Shown: piece by piece, positions 6,002 through 13,632 of the stretch
Position numbering within the stretch: the first letter of the stretch is position 1
Layout of the letters: the number at the start of each line of letters is the position of its first letter
Assembly (NCBI GenBank): GCA_015520395.1
Contig: WAQG01000081.1
Location: 1 to 16,934 of the forward strand
DNA: 16,934 nucleotides
Source: Candidatus Geoarchaeota archaeon
GTDB taxonomy: Archaea > Thermoproteota > Thermoprotei > Gearchaeales > WAQG01
Direction of reading: 5' to 3'
Translations under genes and position numbers: made by a program
The notes under the pieces: model-generated
The model's input: only the letters and a program-made list of their open reading frames with translations
The model's database searches: none
What the model was told of the DNA's origin: nothing

Positions 6002-6975
6002 AGGACAAGGACTATATAAGGGTTGGGGAGGCATTCCTCCAGGTCTACGGTTACGAGCATCCAAAGGGCAGGATAGTAGCCTTCCCAAAATATGTAAGGG
6101 GCGGGCGGGCCTCCCCATGGCGAAGTCGGGATGGCTCAGCCTACCTACGGGTTACGCCATTCTACGGCGCATATGGCTTGAGGTACTCAGTAGAGCTTAC
6201 CAGAACCCTAAAGGTTAAGGTTGACTATGACCCTGTTTTTGGCTCGATTGTACCAACCGTCGAAATGGGGGATGTCGATCAAGCCTACTATGTGGAGGAG
6301 GGGCTTGGCCAGCTGAGGGGAGACGACCCATTAGAAAGGGCTGCCCTAGAGCTTGTGGATGCGTTGCGCGAGAACGCGAACATAGGGTTCTCCGACATAG
6401 GCATAACAGGCTCTTTACTCATCGGGCTACATAACCCAAGAATATCCGACATAGACCTAGTGATAATTGGTGAGGAGAGCATCCTTGCCGTCAAGGAGGT
6501 CTTAAGCGAGGTTGATATCATAGAAAGGCCTAGGGATATAGTTATGGAGAGATGGTTAATGAAGTCCTTCTCTCACGGTCTATCAAGGGCTGACGCCCTC
6601 AAGCTTTTTAAACGTAAGTGGTATCGAGGTCTTTACAAGGGAATAGAGGTCTCCATTTCGGCTGTCCGTAGGGGTGTCTTAAACTATGGCAGGATGACAT
6701 ATAAATCCCTGGGCGAAACAAAGCTCCTCGCCGTGGTTACTGAGAGGCTTAATCCATTCTTTCTCCCAGTTGAATACGGCGTCGAAGTTCTGAGGGGGCC
6801 AGAAATGGTTGAAAGGGTTGCCAGCTATGATGGCTTCTACTCCGACCTCTTCTATCCCGGCGACCTTATAGAGGTTCGGGGCTTGCTTCAAAAAGTTGTG
6901 GGTAAAGATGAGGAGTATTTCAGGGTGGCGGTGGGGGTATTGGAGGTGTCTGACGGCTATATAAGACTGGTTTAG
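5959..6975 (+). CDS. Predicted nucleotidyltransferase (archaeal COG1665-type), function unknown
   Basis: 338 aa. The centre carries a minimal nucleotidyltransferase signature: GITGSLLIGL (148-157) followed by SDIDLVIIG (163-171), i.e. the GS...DxD arrangement of the pol-beta-like superfamily. About 140 residues before it (LKDKDYIRVGE, YGYEHPKGRIVAFPKYV) and about 165 after it have no domain I can name. The long N-terminal region is what sets the archaeal COG1665 group apart from MNT/HepT toxins, and no HepT-like partner is adjacent. The ATG at 5959 lies 43 nt inside the preceding gene with a GGGAG site 8-14 nt upstream; no better start exists in frame. It is the last gene of the speE operon, ending 20 bp before the convergent glyA stop. 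The substrate cannot be deduced. Confidence 0.65.
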   Translation: MAPYGLGARVRRPLKDKDYIRVGEAFLQVYGYEHPKGRIVAFPKYVRGGRASPWRSRDGSAYLRVTPFYGAYGLRYSVELTRTLKVKVDYDPVFGSIVPTVEMGDVDQAYYVEEGLGQLRGDDPLERAALELVDALRENANIGFSDIGITGSLLIGLHNPRISDIDLVIIGEESILAVKEVLSEVDIIERPRDIVMERWLMKSFSHGLSRADALKLFKRKWYRGLYKGIEVSISAVRRGVLNYGRMTYKSLGETKLLAVVTERLNPFFLPVEYGVEVLRGPEMVERVASYDGFYSDLFYPGDLIEVRGLLQKVVGKDEEYFRVAVGVLEVSDGYIRLV

Positions 6976-6995
6976 CCGCTGAATGATTGTTAAGC

Positions 6996-8315
6996 TTAAT
7001 AGAGGAGGGGTAGCTTTTCAAACTCCCTAAATGCATCATCGGGAAGTTCAAACGTGTAATGTATCTTGAGGAACTGTTTTCTAAACTCCTTAACTTCAGC
7101 TCCAACCTTATCAGGCGGCTCTTTATCGATGATTATCCGTTTAAAGAACTCCGCAACCTGCTCCATCTCCCTCTCCTTCATCCCCCACCTAGTGAGCTCC
7201 TGGGTTCCAAGCCTTAGCCCAGAGGGTCTCTTAACCATTTCGGGCGTGTCCCCCGGTATCATGTTCTTATTTGTTATAATATTGGCCCTCTCAAGCAGCT
7301 CCGCTACAGGCGCACCCCCTCCAAACTCCCTGACATCCAGCACAACCTGATGGCTCTCAGTGAACCCTCTTTTCTCCCCCAGAACCTTAAACCCATAGGT
7401 ATGGAGATGCTCGGCAAGCGCCTTTGCGTTTCTGATAGTTTGCTCCGCGTATTCTTTCCCAAAGTACTTCATTTCTAAAGCTGTGATCGCCGTTGCCCCA
7501 AGTCTGTGAAGATGGTGGTTGGACACGAATACTGGAAAGATCACTTTCTTAAACTTCTTATATATTTTCTCATCGTTGGTCATCATTAATCCGCCTTGGG
7601 GTCCCGGGAAGGTCTTGTGGGTCGAGCTAGTTACTATGTGTGCACCCTCCCTTAGGGGGTCGTGGAACTTCCCTCCGGCTATCAATCCCAGGACGTGGGC
7701 GGCATCGTAGAGAAGCTTCCCATCAACCTCCTCGACAGCCTCGGATAACTCGCTTACAGGGTGTGGAAATAGGTAGACTGAGCCTCCAAGTATTACAAGG
7801 TCTGGTTTAATCTCCCTAATCTGCCTAACTGCTTTGTCTACATCTATGTTCATCTCCTCCGCATCGAAGGGGAGTGGGATCTCCTCTATCCTCAGAGCCC
7901 CTAATATGCCGTATTTCGTGTGGCTTACATGGGAGCCGGCATATACTGGAGCGACGAGGGCCTTTCCGCCCCCACCACCGGTAAGTACGTGGAAGGCTGC
8001 CCCGTTAGCTATCGTTCCTGAGATAGGCCTCAAATCAACATATTTAGCCTTAAAGAGGTCGGCGACTATCTTGGAGGCTAAAACCTCGAGCTGGTCAACG
8101 TAGATGTTGCCTTGATAGAAGCGTTTAAAAGGCATGCCCTCGGCATACCGGTGCATCATATCACTCATGTAAACCATGTCGACAAGGGGTGATGTGACGT
8201 TCTCGGAGGGTATCATGTTGAGTGTCTCGGTTTTCCTCCATTTGTTGTGGAGGTAGGTCAGCTCAACAACCCTGTAAGCGTCCTCGGGCAGGAAACTCCT
8301 TAGTCCCTCAATCAT
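6996..8315 (-). CDS. glyA: Serine hydroxymethyltransferase
   Basis: From ATG 8315 the protein is 439 aa, close to the usual archaeal length. It interconverts serine and glycine with transfer of the hydroxymethyl carbon to a tetrahydrofolate or tetrahydromethanopterin carrier, using pyridoxal phosphate. Visible: NMIPSENV (33-40, family LIASEN), YQGN (67-70), GTIANGAAFH (100-109), DAAHVLGLIAGG (204-215) with the PLP-contacting Asp and His, and STHKTFPGPQGG (231-242) with the Schiff-base lysine Lys234. The open frame extends 38 codons further to 8429, but that segment lacks family similarity, has no other standard start near the domain, and would run through this gene's own TATA box and into the divergent phosphoribosyltransferase, so 8315 is preferred. 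Convergent with the nucleotidyltransferase. Confidence 0.94.
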   Translation of the reverse strand: MIEGLRSFLPEDAYRVVELTYLHNKWRKTETLNMIPSENVTSPLVDMVYMSDMMHRYAEGMPFKRFYQGNIYVDQLEVLASKIVADLFKAKYVDLRPISGTIANGAAFHVLTGGGGGKALVAPVYAGSHVSHTKYGILGALRIEEIPLPFDAEEMNIDVDKAVRQIREIKPDLVILGGSVYLFPHPVSELSEAVEEVDGKLLYDAAHVLGLIAGGKFHDPLREGAHIVTSSTHKTFPGPQGGLMMTNDEKIYKKFKKVIFPVFVSNHHLHRLGATAITALEMKYFGKEYAEQTIRNAKALAEHLHTYGFKVLGEKRGFTESHQVVLDVREFGGGAPVAELLERANIITNKNMIPGDTPEMVKRPSGLRLGTQELTRWGMKEREMEQVAEFFKRIIIDKEPPDKVGAEVKEFRKQFLKIHYTFELPDDAFREFEKLPLLY

Positions 8316-8348
8316 AACATTTACACCATTAACGTTAAGGTGTGTTAG

Positions 8349-8357
8349 TGATATAAA
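8349..8357 (-). promoter_or_regulatory. TATA box of glyA
   Basis: The minus strand reads TTTATATCA, centred about 38 nt before the ATG at 8315, which predicts a short leader of roughly 10 nt. It is distinct from the phosphoribosyltransferase box 30 bp away. Confidence 0.38.
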
Positions 8358-8383
8358 CCTGGGGTGCCTCGGATAAAATAACC

Positions 8384-8390
8384 TTTTATA
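8384..8390 (+). promoter_or_regulatory. TATA box of the phosphoribosyltransferase gene
   Basis: TTTTATA is centred 30 nt upstream of ATG 8417, matching a leaderless or nearly leaderless transcript and favouring ATG 8417 over the in-frame TTG at 8411. Confidence 0.45.
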
Positions 8391-8416
8391 GCATTCAGTG
8401 GGTCGCCTAGTTGGGG

Positions 8417-9073
8417 ATGACTGAGACAAAGGTTAGGAAGTTCATTGCGCCAAGCTGGAACGAGCTTTTCTGGAACACGGTCAAGCTGGCTGAGATGATA
8501 GAGAAGGACTGTTTTAAGCCCGACGTCATAGTTGCGATAGCGCGTGGCGGCTGGATAGTGGGACGCCTCCTCTCCGACCTGCTCAAACAGCCCAACGTTG
8601 CTAATATGCGGGTTCAATTCTACCAGGACATAGGCGTTACCAGCCGAGCTCCAGTAATAACACAGCCAGTCAGCATAAATGTGAAGGGACTGAAGGTTCT
8701 TCTGGTCGATGACGTTGCCGACACCGGCGAATCACTGAAAACCGCGTATGATCATTTAGTCGAGGCAGGCGCCTCGGAGGTTAGGACCGCGACCCTCTAC
8801 TATAAGCCTTGGTCGAAGTTTAAGCCCGACTACTACGTGGTTACGACGGAGGCATGGATAATATTCCCACACGAGATCAGGGAGGCCGTTGAGGCGCTGT
8901 ATAAAAGGTGGAGTGGGGAAGGCTTAACCCTCAAGGAGATGCATAAGATACTTAGCGAGGCAGGCATGGACGAGGCTACAGCACACTACTTCCTAGAAAA
9001 GGCGACAAAAAATGCCAGCTACTCCACATGCTCCGAGAAGAGATCCATCACAGCCCTTTCGAACCCCTCATAG
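8417..9073 (+). CDS. Purine-type phosphoribosyltransferase (Gpt/Hpt-like)
   Basis: 218 aa. The type I PRT fold is clear: IVAIARGGWIVGR (38-50) and the PRPP-binding loop VLLVDDVADTGES (94-106), followed by TATLYYKPWS and EAWIIFPHE, the Trp/Phe-rich hood seen in archaeal guanine/xanthine/hypoxanthine PRTs of the COG2236 group. It would join a free purine base to PRPP to remake the nucleotide; the exact base is not readable. A C-terminal extension (GLTLKEMHKILSEAGMDEAT, from about 169) goes beyond the catalytic domain and resembles a small helical add-on. It diverges from glyA, and its last 55 nt overlap the 3' end of the convergent deaminase gene; the overlapping residues look less conserved-like than the rest. 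Confidence 0.85.
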   Translation: MTETKVRKFIAPSWNELFWNTVKLAEMIEKDCFKPDVIVAIARGGWIVGRLLSDLLKQPNVANMRVQFYQDIGVTSRAPVITQPVSINVKGLKVLLVDDVADTGESLKTAYDHLVEAGASEVRTATLYYKPWSKFKPDYYVVTTEAWIIFPHEIREAVEALYKRWSGEGLTLKEMHKILSEAGMDEATAHYFLEKATKNASYSTCSEKRSITALSNPS

Positions 9074-10320
9074 ACCTTCTCCACGTCCACTGTGAGGATT
9101 CTGCCCTCATCAACCACAAGCCTCCCATTAACAACAAGTGTCTTTACGTTGGAGGGGCTAGCTGAGTAAACGAGGTTGCTGGGAAGCCTCTCGGGTCTGG
9201 GAGGCCACATGTTCGGGGCCTTAAGATCAACCACAAGCACGTCTGCTACGTAGCCCGGCTCCAGAACACCACCCTTAAGACCCAGCGCCCTATACCCGTT
9301 CGTCGTTGCCATCCTTAAAACCTCACTGACCCTTAATGCAGCTGCATTCCTCAGCAGATGTCTTTGGGCAAGGGCAGCAAGCTTGGCAGCCTCAAAGACA
9401 TCAAGCCTGTTCCCACTACCCGGCCCATCGGTTCCTAACGTGACGTTTACCCCAGCGTCTATTAGGGATCTCAGGGGACTTATACCGCCCGTAGCCAGCT
9501 TCATGTTTGAAACAGGGTTATGAACGATCGTTGAGCCAGCTCCCGCTAAAAGCCCTATCTCCCTCTCACTGAGGTAAACGCCATGGGCAAAGGATGACCG
9601 AGTGGAGAGCAGGCCGATCTCGTTAAGGATCTCCGCCTCCCTCATCCCATAGAGCTCCAAGCTCTTCCTCTGGGACTCGGTGGTTTCTGCGAGGTGCATG
9701 TGTACCAGGAGGTTGTAGCGCTCTGAGAGCTCCTTCACCCCTTCGAGAAGGCTTCGGGAGCAGGTGTATATCGCGTGGGGGCCGAGCGCTGGTTTGGCCA
9801 GCTCGAATCCAGCATTCCTTATCGTCCTCACATGCTCCTCCGCTATCTTAAGCTGCCTTTCAGTCTCATCTTCCCTCATAAAGTCGAAAAGCCCTATTGC
9901 AAGATAGCCCCTTATACCCACGTCTTCCAGGGCCCTCGCCGCCTCGGCGGTATGGAAGTACATGTCCATTGCTGTTGAGATTCCTGAGAGGGCCATCTCA
10001 ATGCCTGCAACCAGGGTCCCGGCCCTGACATGCCAGGGCTTAAGCTTAGCCTCCACAGACCATATGTCAAATAACCATTCCATAAGGGGCTTATCCTCTG
10101 AATACCCCCTAAACAGGGTCATTGCCGCATGTGTATGCATGTTCACCAGGGCGGGCATTGCAAGCCCCCCTTCACAATCAACTACTATGTCATCCTTTCC
10201 GGAAGCCTCCCCAACCTCCGCGATAAGCCCATCTTCTATCAGGATTGAGCCTCCGGGCCTCACCGGCTCGTCGGGCCTCGCTAAAATGTATGAGCAGTTT
10301 CTTAGAAGTATTCTGGTCAT
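9019..10320 (-). CDS. mtaD: Amidohydrolase: S-adenosylhomocysteine / methylthioadenosine / 5'-deoxyadenosine deaminase
   Basis: 433 aa, the expected size for the MtaD/DadD branch of the metal-dependent amidohydrolases, which convert the 6-amino group of adenosine derivatives to the inosine form and release ammonia. Metal and catalytic residues are in the usual order: NMHTHAAMTLFRG (H62, H64), GPHAIYTCS (H182), HMHLAETTES (H207, H209, E212), FAHGVYL (H246), HNPVSNMKLATGG (268-279) and LGTDGPGSGNRLD (D298). The last motifs are diagnostic of the SAH/MTA deaminase group rather than guanine deaminase. Together with the aminopropyltransferase (an MTA producer) and the purine PRT in this window, it suggests salvage of methyl-cycle by-products. 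In methanogens DadD mainly handles 5'-deoxyadenosine, a radical SAM by-product; the tetraether synthase nearby is such a producer, though that link is inference. Confidence 0.86.
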   Translation of the reverse strand: MTRILLRNCSYILARPDEPVRPGGSILIEDGLIAEVGEASGKDDIVVDCEGGLAMPALVNMHTHAAMTLFRGYSEDKPLMEWLFDIWSVEAKLKPWHVRAGTLVAGIEMALSGISTAMDMYFHTAEAARALEDVGIRGYLAIGLFDFMREDETERQLKIAEEHVRTIRNAGFELAKPALGPHAIYTCSRSLLEGVKELSERYNLLVHMHLAETTESQRKSLELYGMREAEILNEIGLLSTRSSFAHGVYLSEREIGLLAGAGSTIVHNPVSNMKLATGGISPLRSLIDAGVNVTLGTDGPGSGNRLDVFEAAKLAALAQRHLLRNAAALRVSEVLRMATTNGYRALGLKGGVLEPGYVADVLVVDLKAPNMWPPRPERLPSNLVYSASPSNVKTLVVNGRLVVDEGRILTVDVEKVYEGFERAVMDLFSEHVE

Positions 10321-10343
10321 AGTTTATTTTCAAGCCGCAAAAC

Positions 10344-10351
10344 AATATAAA
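10344..10351. promoter_or_regulatory. TATA box likely shared by the deaminase and DUF371 genes
   Basis: AATATAAA (TTTATATT on the minus strand) is centred 27 nt before the deaminase ATG at 10320 and about 33 nt before the DUF371 ATG at 10381. It is the only good AT-rich element in the 60-bp divergent gap. Confidence 0.45.
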
Positions 10352-10380
10352 CATTCTACACAACGAATCTTAATGCGGGG

Positions 10381-10803
10381 ATGGAGGTCGTGGAAGAGCT
10401 TGTGGCATGGGGTCACCCTAACGTCAGGGCGACCCACAGGTCGACTCTTGAGATAACTAAGGAGGACTTCCTCACCCCCCGAGGGGACTGTATAGTGGGG
10501 GTCAGGGCAAGCAAGTCTGTTGCTGACTTCTCCAGGGAGTTTAAGAAGGCGGCCCGGAGCCCCGGAAGCATAATAACAATGCGGCTGGAGGTTGATGGGC
10601 TCGTCGAAACCATAGTTGGGCGTGGCCACCCCAGCCTAACCTTTCGCGATGAAAAGAGCCTGGTTGTGAGAAAAAGCAGCTATGTTTGTGGGAGAACATT
10701 GATGGTGATGGCCGACAAAGCTGCTATAGATTTGAACAGGGAAATGGTGAGGAAGCTCCAGGATCCAGGCCAGATGCTCAAGGTAGTGATAATTGTTAAA
10801 TAA
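10381..10803 (+). CDS. DUF371 family archaeal protein
   Basis: A 140-aa single-domain protein matching the conserved archaeal DUF371/COG2090 family. Recognisable elements are AWGHPNVRATHRSTLEITKEDFLT near the start (8-31), GDCIVGV (35-41) with a following K-S, and GRGHPSLTF (79-87), where the two GHP motifs (GHPN and GHPS) are the family hallmark. No transmembrane segment or signal peptide is seen and no biochemical function is known to me. The conserved His-Pro pairs suggest a ligand or active site. It starts at ATG 10381 and diverges from the deaminase. tRNA-Ser follows 40 bp downstream on the same strand. Confidence 0.75.
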   Translation: MEVVEELVAWGHPNVRATHRSTLEITKEDFLTPRGDCIVGVRASKSVADFSREFKKAARSPGSIITMRLEVDGLVETIVGRGHPSLTFRDEKSLVVRKSSYVCGRTLMVMADKAAIDLNREMVRKLQDPGQMLKVVIIVK

Positions 10804-10843
10804 GAATAAAGGATTTTAGGGTGCCCCTGCTTATGGATATTGG

Positions 10844-10961
10844 GCCGGGGTGACCGAGCGGTTAAGGTGCCGGCCTCGAGATCCTGGCCGTAACTAGTTG
10901 GGGGTTGGGAAAGCCGGTGCCCCACGGGGGCGCGTGGGTTCGAATCCCACCCCCGGCGCCA
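10844..10961 (+). tRNA. tRNA-Ser(CGA) with a 31-nt intron and encoded CCA
   Basis: The acceptor GCCGGGG (10844-10850) pairs perfectly with CCCCGGC (10951-10957), followed by discriminator G and encoded CCA. D stem ACC/GGT; T arm GTGGG-TTCGAAT-CCCAC (10934-10950). A long variable arm, GCCCC/GGGGC (10919-10931), makes it class II; G73 and the anticodon CGA (10877-10879) make it serine rather than leucine. The anticodon stem CCGGC (10870-10874) only meets its partner GCCGG at 10913-10917, so an intron occupies 10881-10911, just after G37. The splice sites fall in two 3-nt bulges, AGA on the 5' side and AAA on the 3' side, flanking a short CTCG/TGGG helix: a bulge-helix-bulge target for the archaeal splicing endonuclease. 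Mature length is 87 nt including CCA. Confidence 0.95.
10881..10911 (+). other. Archaeal tRNA intron (position 37/38)
   Basis: 31 nt removed from tRNA-Ser. Both boundaries sit between the second and third bases of 3-nt bulges, as in canonical archaeal pre-tRNAs. The helix beyond the 5' bulge is imperfect (a T-T mismatch, then CC with GG), suggesting a relaxed BHB. Confidence 0.8.
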
Positions 10962-10984
10962 TATATTAAGGTGGTGATATAAGG

Positions 10985-11653
10985 ATGGATCCATGCGAGC
11001 TAGCCAGGAGAATAGACAACACTCTAATTAGGCCAAATGCGACCGTAGACGAGCTTAAAAGATTCTGTATGGACTCGGTGAGATACCCGTTCAACGCGGT
11101 TTATGTCCCTCTTTGGTTCTTGCCCAAGGCCGCAGGCATCCTGGAGGTTGCCGGCTTAACACCAGCCACGGTCATAGGTTTTCCTCACGGTACTGAGCCA
11201 ATCGAGCTCAAGGTCTCGGAGGCTAGATGGGCGGTTTCCAGGGGCGCGGGGGCGGTCGACTATGTGATAAATATATCTATGGGTAAAAGCGGCAATTATA
11301 GCTATATCTTTGAGGAGGCTGAAAAGATAGTGAAGGCCTCCGAGGGCGCGGTTGTTAAAGCCATAGTTGAGGTCGGCTACTTTAATAAGGACGAGCTTAA
11401 AGGCCTGGTTGAAGCCCTCATAGATGCAGGGGTACACTACATTAAAACCTCAACGGGATTCGGTCCTCGAGGCGTTTCAGTCGAGGATGTCAGGCTGTTG
11501 AAGACCCTGATTGGCGGGCGGGCCAGGATAAAGGCTGCGGGGGGTATCAGGGATCTGGACTACGCCTTGAGGCTGCTTCAGGAGGGTGCCGATCTACTCG
11601 GCACGAGCAGCGGGATAAAGATAGTTAGGGAGGCGGTGCAAAGGCTTCTTTAA
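10985..11653 (+). CDS. deoC: Deoxyribose-phosphate aldolase
   Basis: 222 aa, a TIM-barrel class I aldolase splitting 2-deoxyribose 5-phosphate into glyceraldehyde 3-phosphate and acetaldehyde, part of deoxynucleoside breakdown. The Schiff-base lysine is Lys154 in YIKTSTGF; Asp92 (VDYVINI) and Lys183 (IKAAGGIRD) correspond to E. coli DERA Asp102 and Lys201. Other family motifs: IDNTLIRPNAT (10-20), VIGFPHGT (63-70), VKAIVEVGY (124-132) and LGTSSG (205-210). The start ATG 10985 follows AAGG closely. It lies 23 bp after tRNA-Ser and overlaps the convergent HflX-like gene by 29 nt at its 3' end. Its neighbourhood with a deaminase and a PRT fits nucleoside salvage. Confidence 0.92.
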   Translation: MDPCELARRIDNTLIRPNATVDELKRFCMDSVRYPFNAVYVPLWFLPKAAGILEVAGLTPATVIGFPHGTEPIELKVSEARWAVSRGAGAVDYVINISMGKSGNYSYIFEEAEKIVKASEGAVVKAIVEVGYFNKDELKGLVEALIDAGVHYIKTSTGFGPRGVSVEDVRLLKTLIGGRARIKAAGGIRDLDYALRLLQEGADLLGTSSGIKIVREAVQRLL

Positions 11654-12746
11654 GGTGGCTGTCTGCCACATTTAACGCCTCCAGAACTAGAAGACCCAGG
11701 TTAAACCTCTTTAACGCAGATACGGGAACTACTGGTGGCGGATGCTCGAACTGGGACTCAACGATGCTGACACGCTCGGCAAGCTCGTCGTCCCCTATCA
11801 TATCAACCTTGTTAATGGCCACAACGATCCGGTCCTCGCCCACCCCAAGTTCCTCAAGAATCTGCAAGCTGCTTCGCAGCCTTAAATTGAAGAGCCTTGC
11901 GGAATCCGAGCCATCAAGGGTTAGGATCACGACATCAGAGAAAACAATGTCGTCAAGGGTGAGCCTAAATGAATGTATCACCCTGGGGTCGAGGCCCATG
12001 GCGAACCCTATCGTGTCCACTACGAAGAACCTTCTACCAGCCCTTCGAGCCAGGTAGTACTTGCTGGATAGGGTTGTGAATGGGGCGTCGCTGACGGGCT
12101 TTCTCAGGTTGGTTAGGGCGTTAAAAAGGCTTGTTTTTCCAGCATTATAATAGCCTGAGAGGACGAGGATCGGGTATCCCAGTCTGCGTCTTCGGAGGAG
12201 TTGTTGCGTCCTCTTAACTCTCTCCTCCTCTATAGCCTCCTCAAGCATCTTTATCCGTCTTCTCAGCTGTCCAACAACCCTATGGTACGCGTATTCTCCA
12301 GCACTATGTGGCCCCGGTCTCTCTCCAAAGTACTTTATGGAGGCTCGAAGCTTCTCGTAAGGGAAGCGTTTTAGGGTTCTGGCAAGCTCTATTTGGAGCT
12401 TTGAAGCCTTATCTGACGCATGTTTCTCAAAGATCTCCAGCGTTAAATCATATCTATCGATGACCTTTATGCCCAGCCTTCTCTCTAGGTTTAATTGCTG
12501 AATGCTGCTGAGTATATTGTAGACTATAAATGCCTCTGCCCCCGTCTTCCAAACCATGTCTGAGATCTCTTCAACCTTACCCTTCCCGAAGACCAGGCTT
12601 GGATTCTCCTTGAGAAGCGTCTGTACAACCACGCCAACGGGCTCGTAGCCAGCGGCCACCGCTATACTCGTTACATCTTCTATTCTAGCCAAGTATTCAA
12701 CATGGTCGTGCGGATTAGTCTTCACATACCCTATTAGAGCCCTCAC
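11625..12746 (-). CDS. hflX: HflX-family ribosome-associated GTPase
   Basis: 373 aa. The N-terminal HflX domain shows LVFGKGKVEEI (51-61), VIDRYDLTLEIFEKHA (95-110), and the long helical hairpin about 150-190 rich in Arg/Glu. The GTPase domain shows G1 SGYYNAGKTS (197-206), G2 PFTTL (222-226), G3 DTIGF (244-248), G4 NKVD (312-315) and G5 SAL (343-345). HflX proteins bind the large ribosomal subunit and are linked to rescue of stalled ribosomes; the archaeal role is inferred. Odd points: the family's GPGE segment is altered (RPGPHSAGEYAYHR), and G1 ends in Thr instead of Ser. The GTG start at 12746 lies 30 nt after the nadE stop on the same strand, so the two may share a transcript, though AT-rich sequence at 12758-12769 could give it its own promoter. 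Confidence 0.87.
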   Translation of the reverse strand: MRALIGYVKTNPHDHVEYLARIEDVTSIAVAAGYEPVGVVVQTLLKENPSLVFGKGKVEEISDMVWKTGAEAFIVYNILSSIQQLNLERRLGIKVIDRYDLTLEIFEKHASDKASKLQIELARTLKRFPYEKLRASIKYFGERPGPHSAGEYAYHRVVGQLRRRIKMLEEAIEEERVKRTQQLLRRRRLGYPILVLSGYYNAGKTSLFNALTNLRKPVSDAPFTTLSSKYYLARRAGRRFFVVDTIGFAMGLDPRVIHSFRLTLDDIVFSDVVILTLDGSDSARLFNLRLRSSLQILEELGVGEDRIVVAINKVDMIGDDELAERVSIVESQFEHPPPVVPVSALKRFNLGLLVLEALNVADSHLKEAFAPPP

Positions 12747-12776
12747 GCCCTAAACCAGATATCTATAATGCGGATT

Positions 12777-13610
12777 TTAAGTTATATGTGGGAGTCTGTA
12801 TCCAACGCCATAGCTCCTGCCACTCACCTGTACTCCCATGGGGCCTCTCCGTTTATGCTCGTTTGCAAGAATCCTCTTCCAAATACCTGAGACTAGCTCC
12901 CGGCTAACTCCAAGCTTCCTTGCGACTTCGTCCACATTCATTCTCATGTCGACAAGGCCATAGAGTATTTGGTCTAAGAGGTCGTATGTTATTCCGAGCT
13001 CCTCCTCGGCCATGTGTCCAGGCCATAGCCTAGGGCTGCTCTTCTTACTTACGATCTTCTCCGGGAGCCCAAGCCACCTGGCCAGCATCCTCACCTGAGT
13101 CTTGTAGAGATCCGAGATGGGCGTGAAGTCTGAGGCGCCATCGCCATACTTGGTGAAGTAGCCTATGAGAAGCTCGCTTTTATCGCTCGTCCCTGCAACC
13201 AGCATGTTTCGGGCATTAGCGAAATAGTATAGTATCACCATCCTTGTCCTCACCTTAATGTTCCCGACTACCACCTTGTCTGCCTTAGGGAGCACCGAGA
13301 GAAAGCTCTCGACGATGGGTGTTATGTCTATAAGCCTATGCTCTATCCCGAGGAGCTCAGCAAGCTCTAATGCGTCATCAACATCCTCCTTAGGTGTTGA
13401 CCCTTTCTCAGGAAGTATTAACCCAAGAACACGGTTTGGGCCTAAAGCCTCGACAAGAAGCTTGGCGGTCAGGCTGGAGTCTATTCCACCGCTAAGTCCA
13501 ACAACAGCACCTACTGCCCCCACCCTCCCGACATACCATCTTATGAAGTTGGTTATCCTCTCGAAGACATATTCATAGTCTATAGACAGATCGAAGACCC
13601 CCAAAGCCAT
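12777..13610 (-). CDS. nadE: NAD synthetase, synthetase-only form
   Basis: About 277 aa from ATG 13610. It amidates nicotinate adenine dinucleotide to NAD with ATP, the last step of NAD synthesis. Visible (numbered from the longer TTG 13634 frame): the N-type ATP pyrophosphatase P-loop GLSGGIDSS (46-54), GTSDKSELLIGYFTKYGDG (148-166), DLYKTQVR (175-182), and LWPGHMAEEELGITYD (203-218), all family signatures. The amide-donating glutaminase domain of glutamine-dependent enzymes is absent; a nitrilase-superfamily gene resembling that domain lies immediately divergent. TTG 13634 would lie inside the presumed TATA box, so ATG 13610, preceded by GGTG, is chosen. HflX follows in the same direction. 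Confidence 0.92.
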   Translation of the reverse strand: MALGVFDLSIDYEYVFERITNFIRWYVGRVGAVGAVVGLSGGIDSSLTAKLLVEALGPNRVLGLILPEKGSTPKEDVDDALELAELLGIEHRLIDITPIVESFLSVLPKADKVVVGNIKVRTRMVILYYFANARNMLVAGTSDKSELLIGYFTKYGDGASDFTPISDLYKTQVRMLARWLGLPEKIVSKKSSPRLWPGHMAEEELGITYDLLDQILYGLVDMRMNVDEVARKLGVSRELVSGIWKRILANEHKRRGPMGVQVSGRSYGVGYRLPHIT

Positions 13611-13632
13611 CACCAGGATTTCCTCTCTAGCC

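Noticed and set aside
8316..8429. 38-codon upstream extension of glyA
   Set aside because: It crosses the gene's own TATA box and the divergent gene's start, and lacks similarity to serine hydroxymethyltransferases, which begin near the ATG at 8315.
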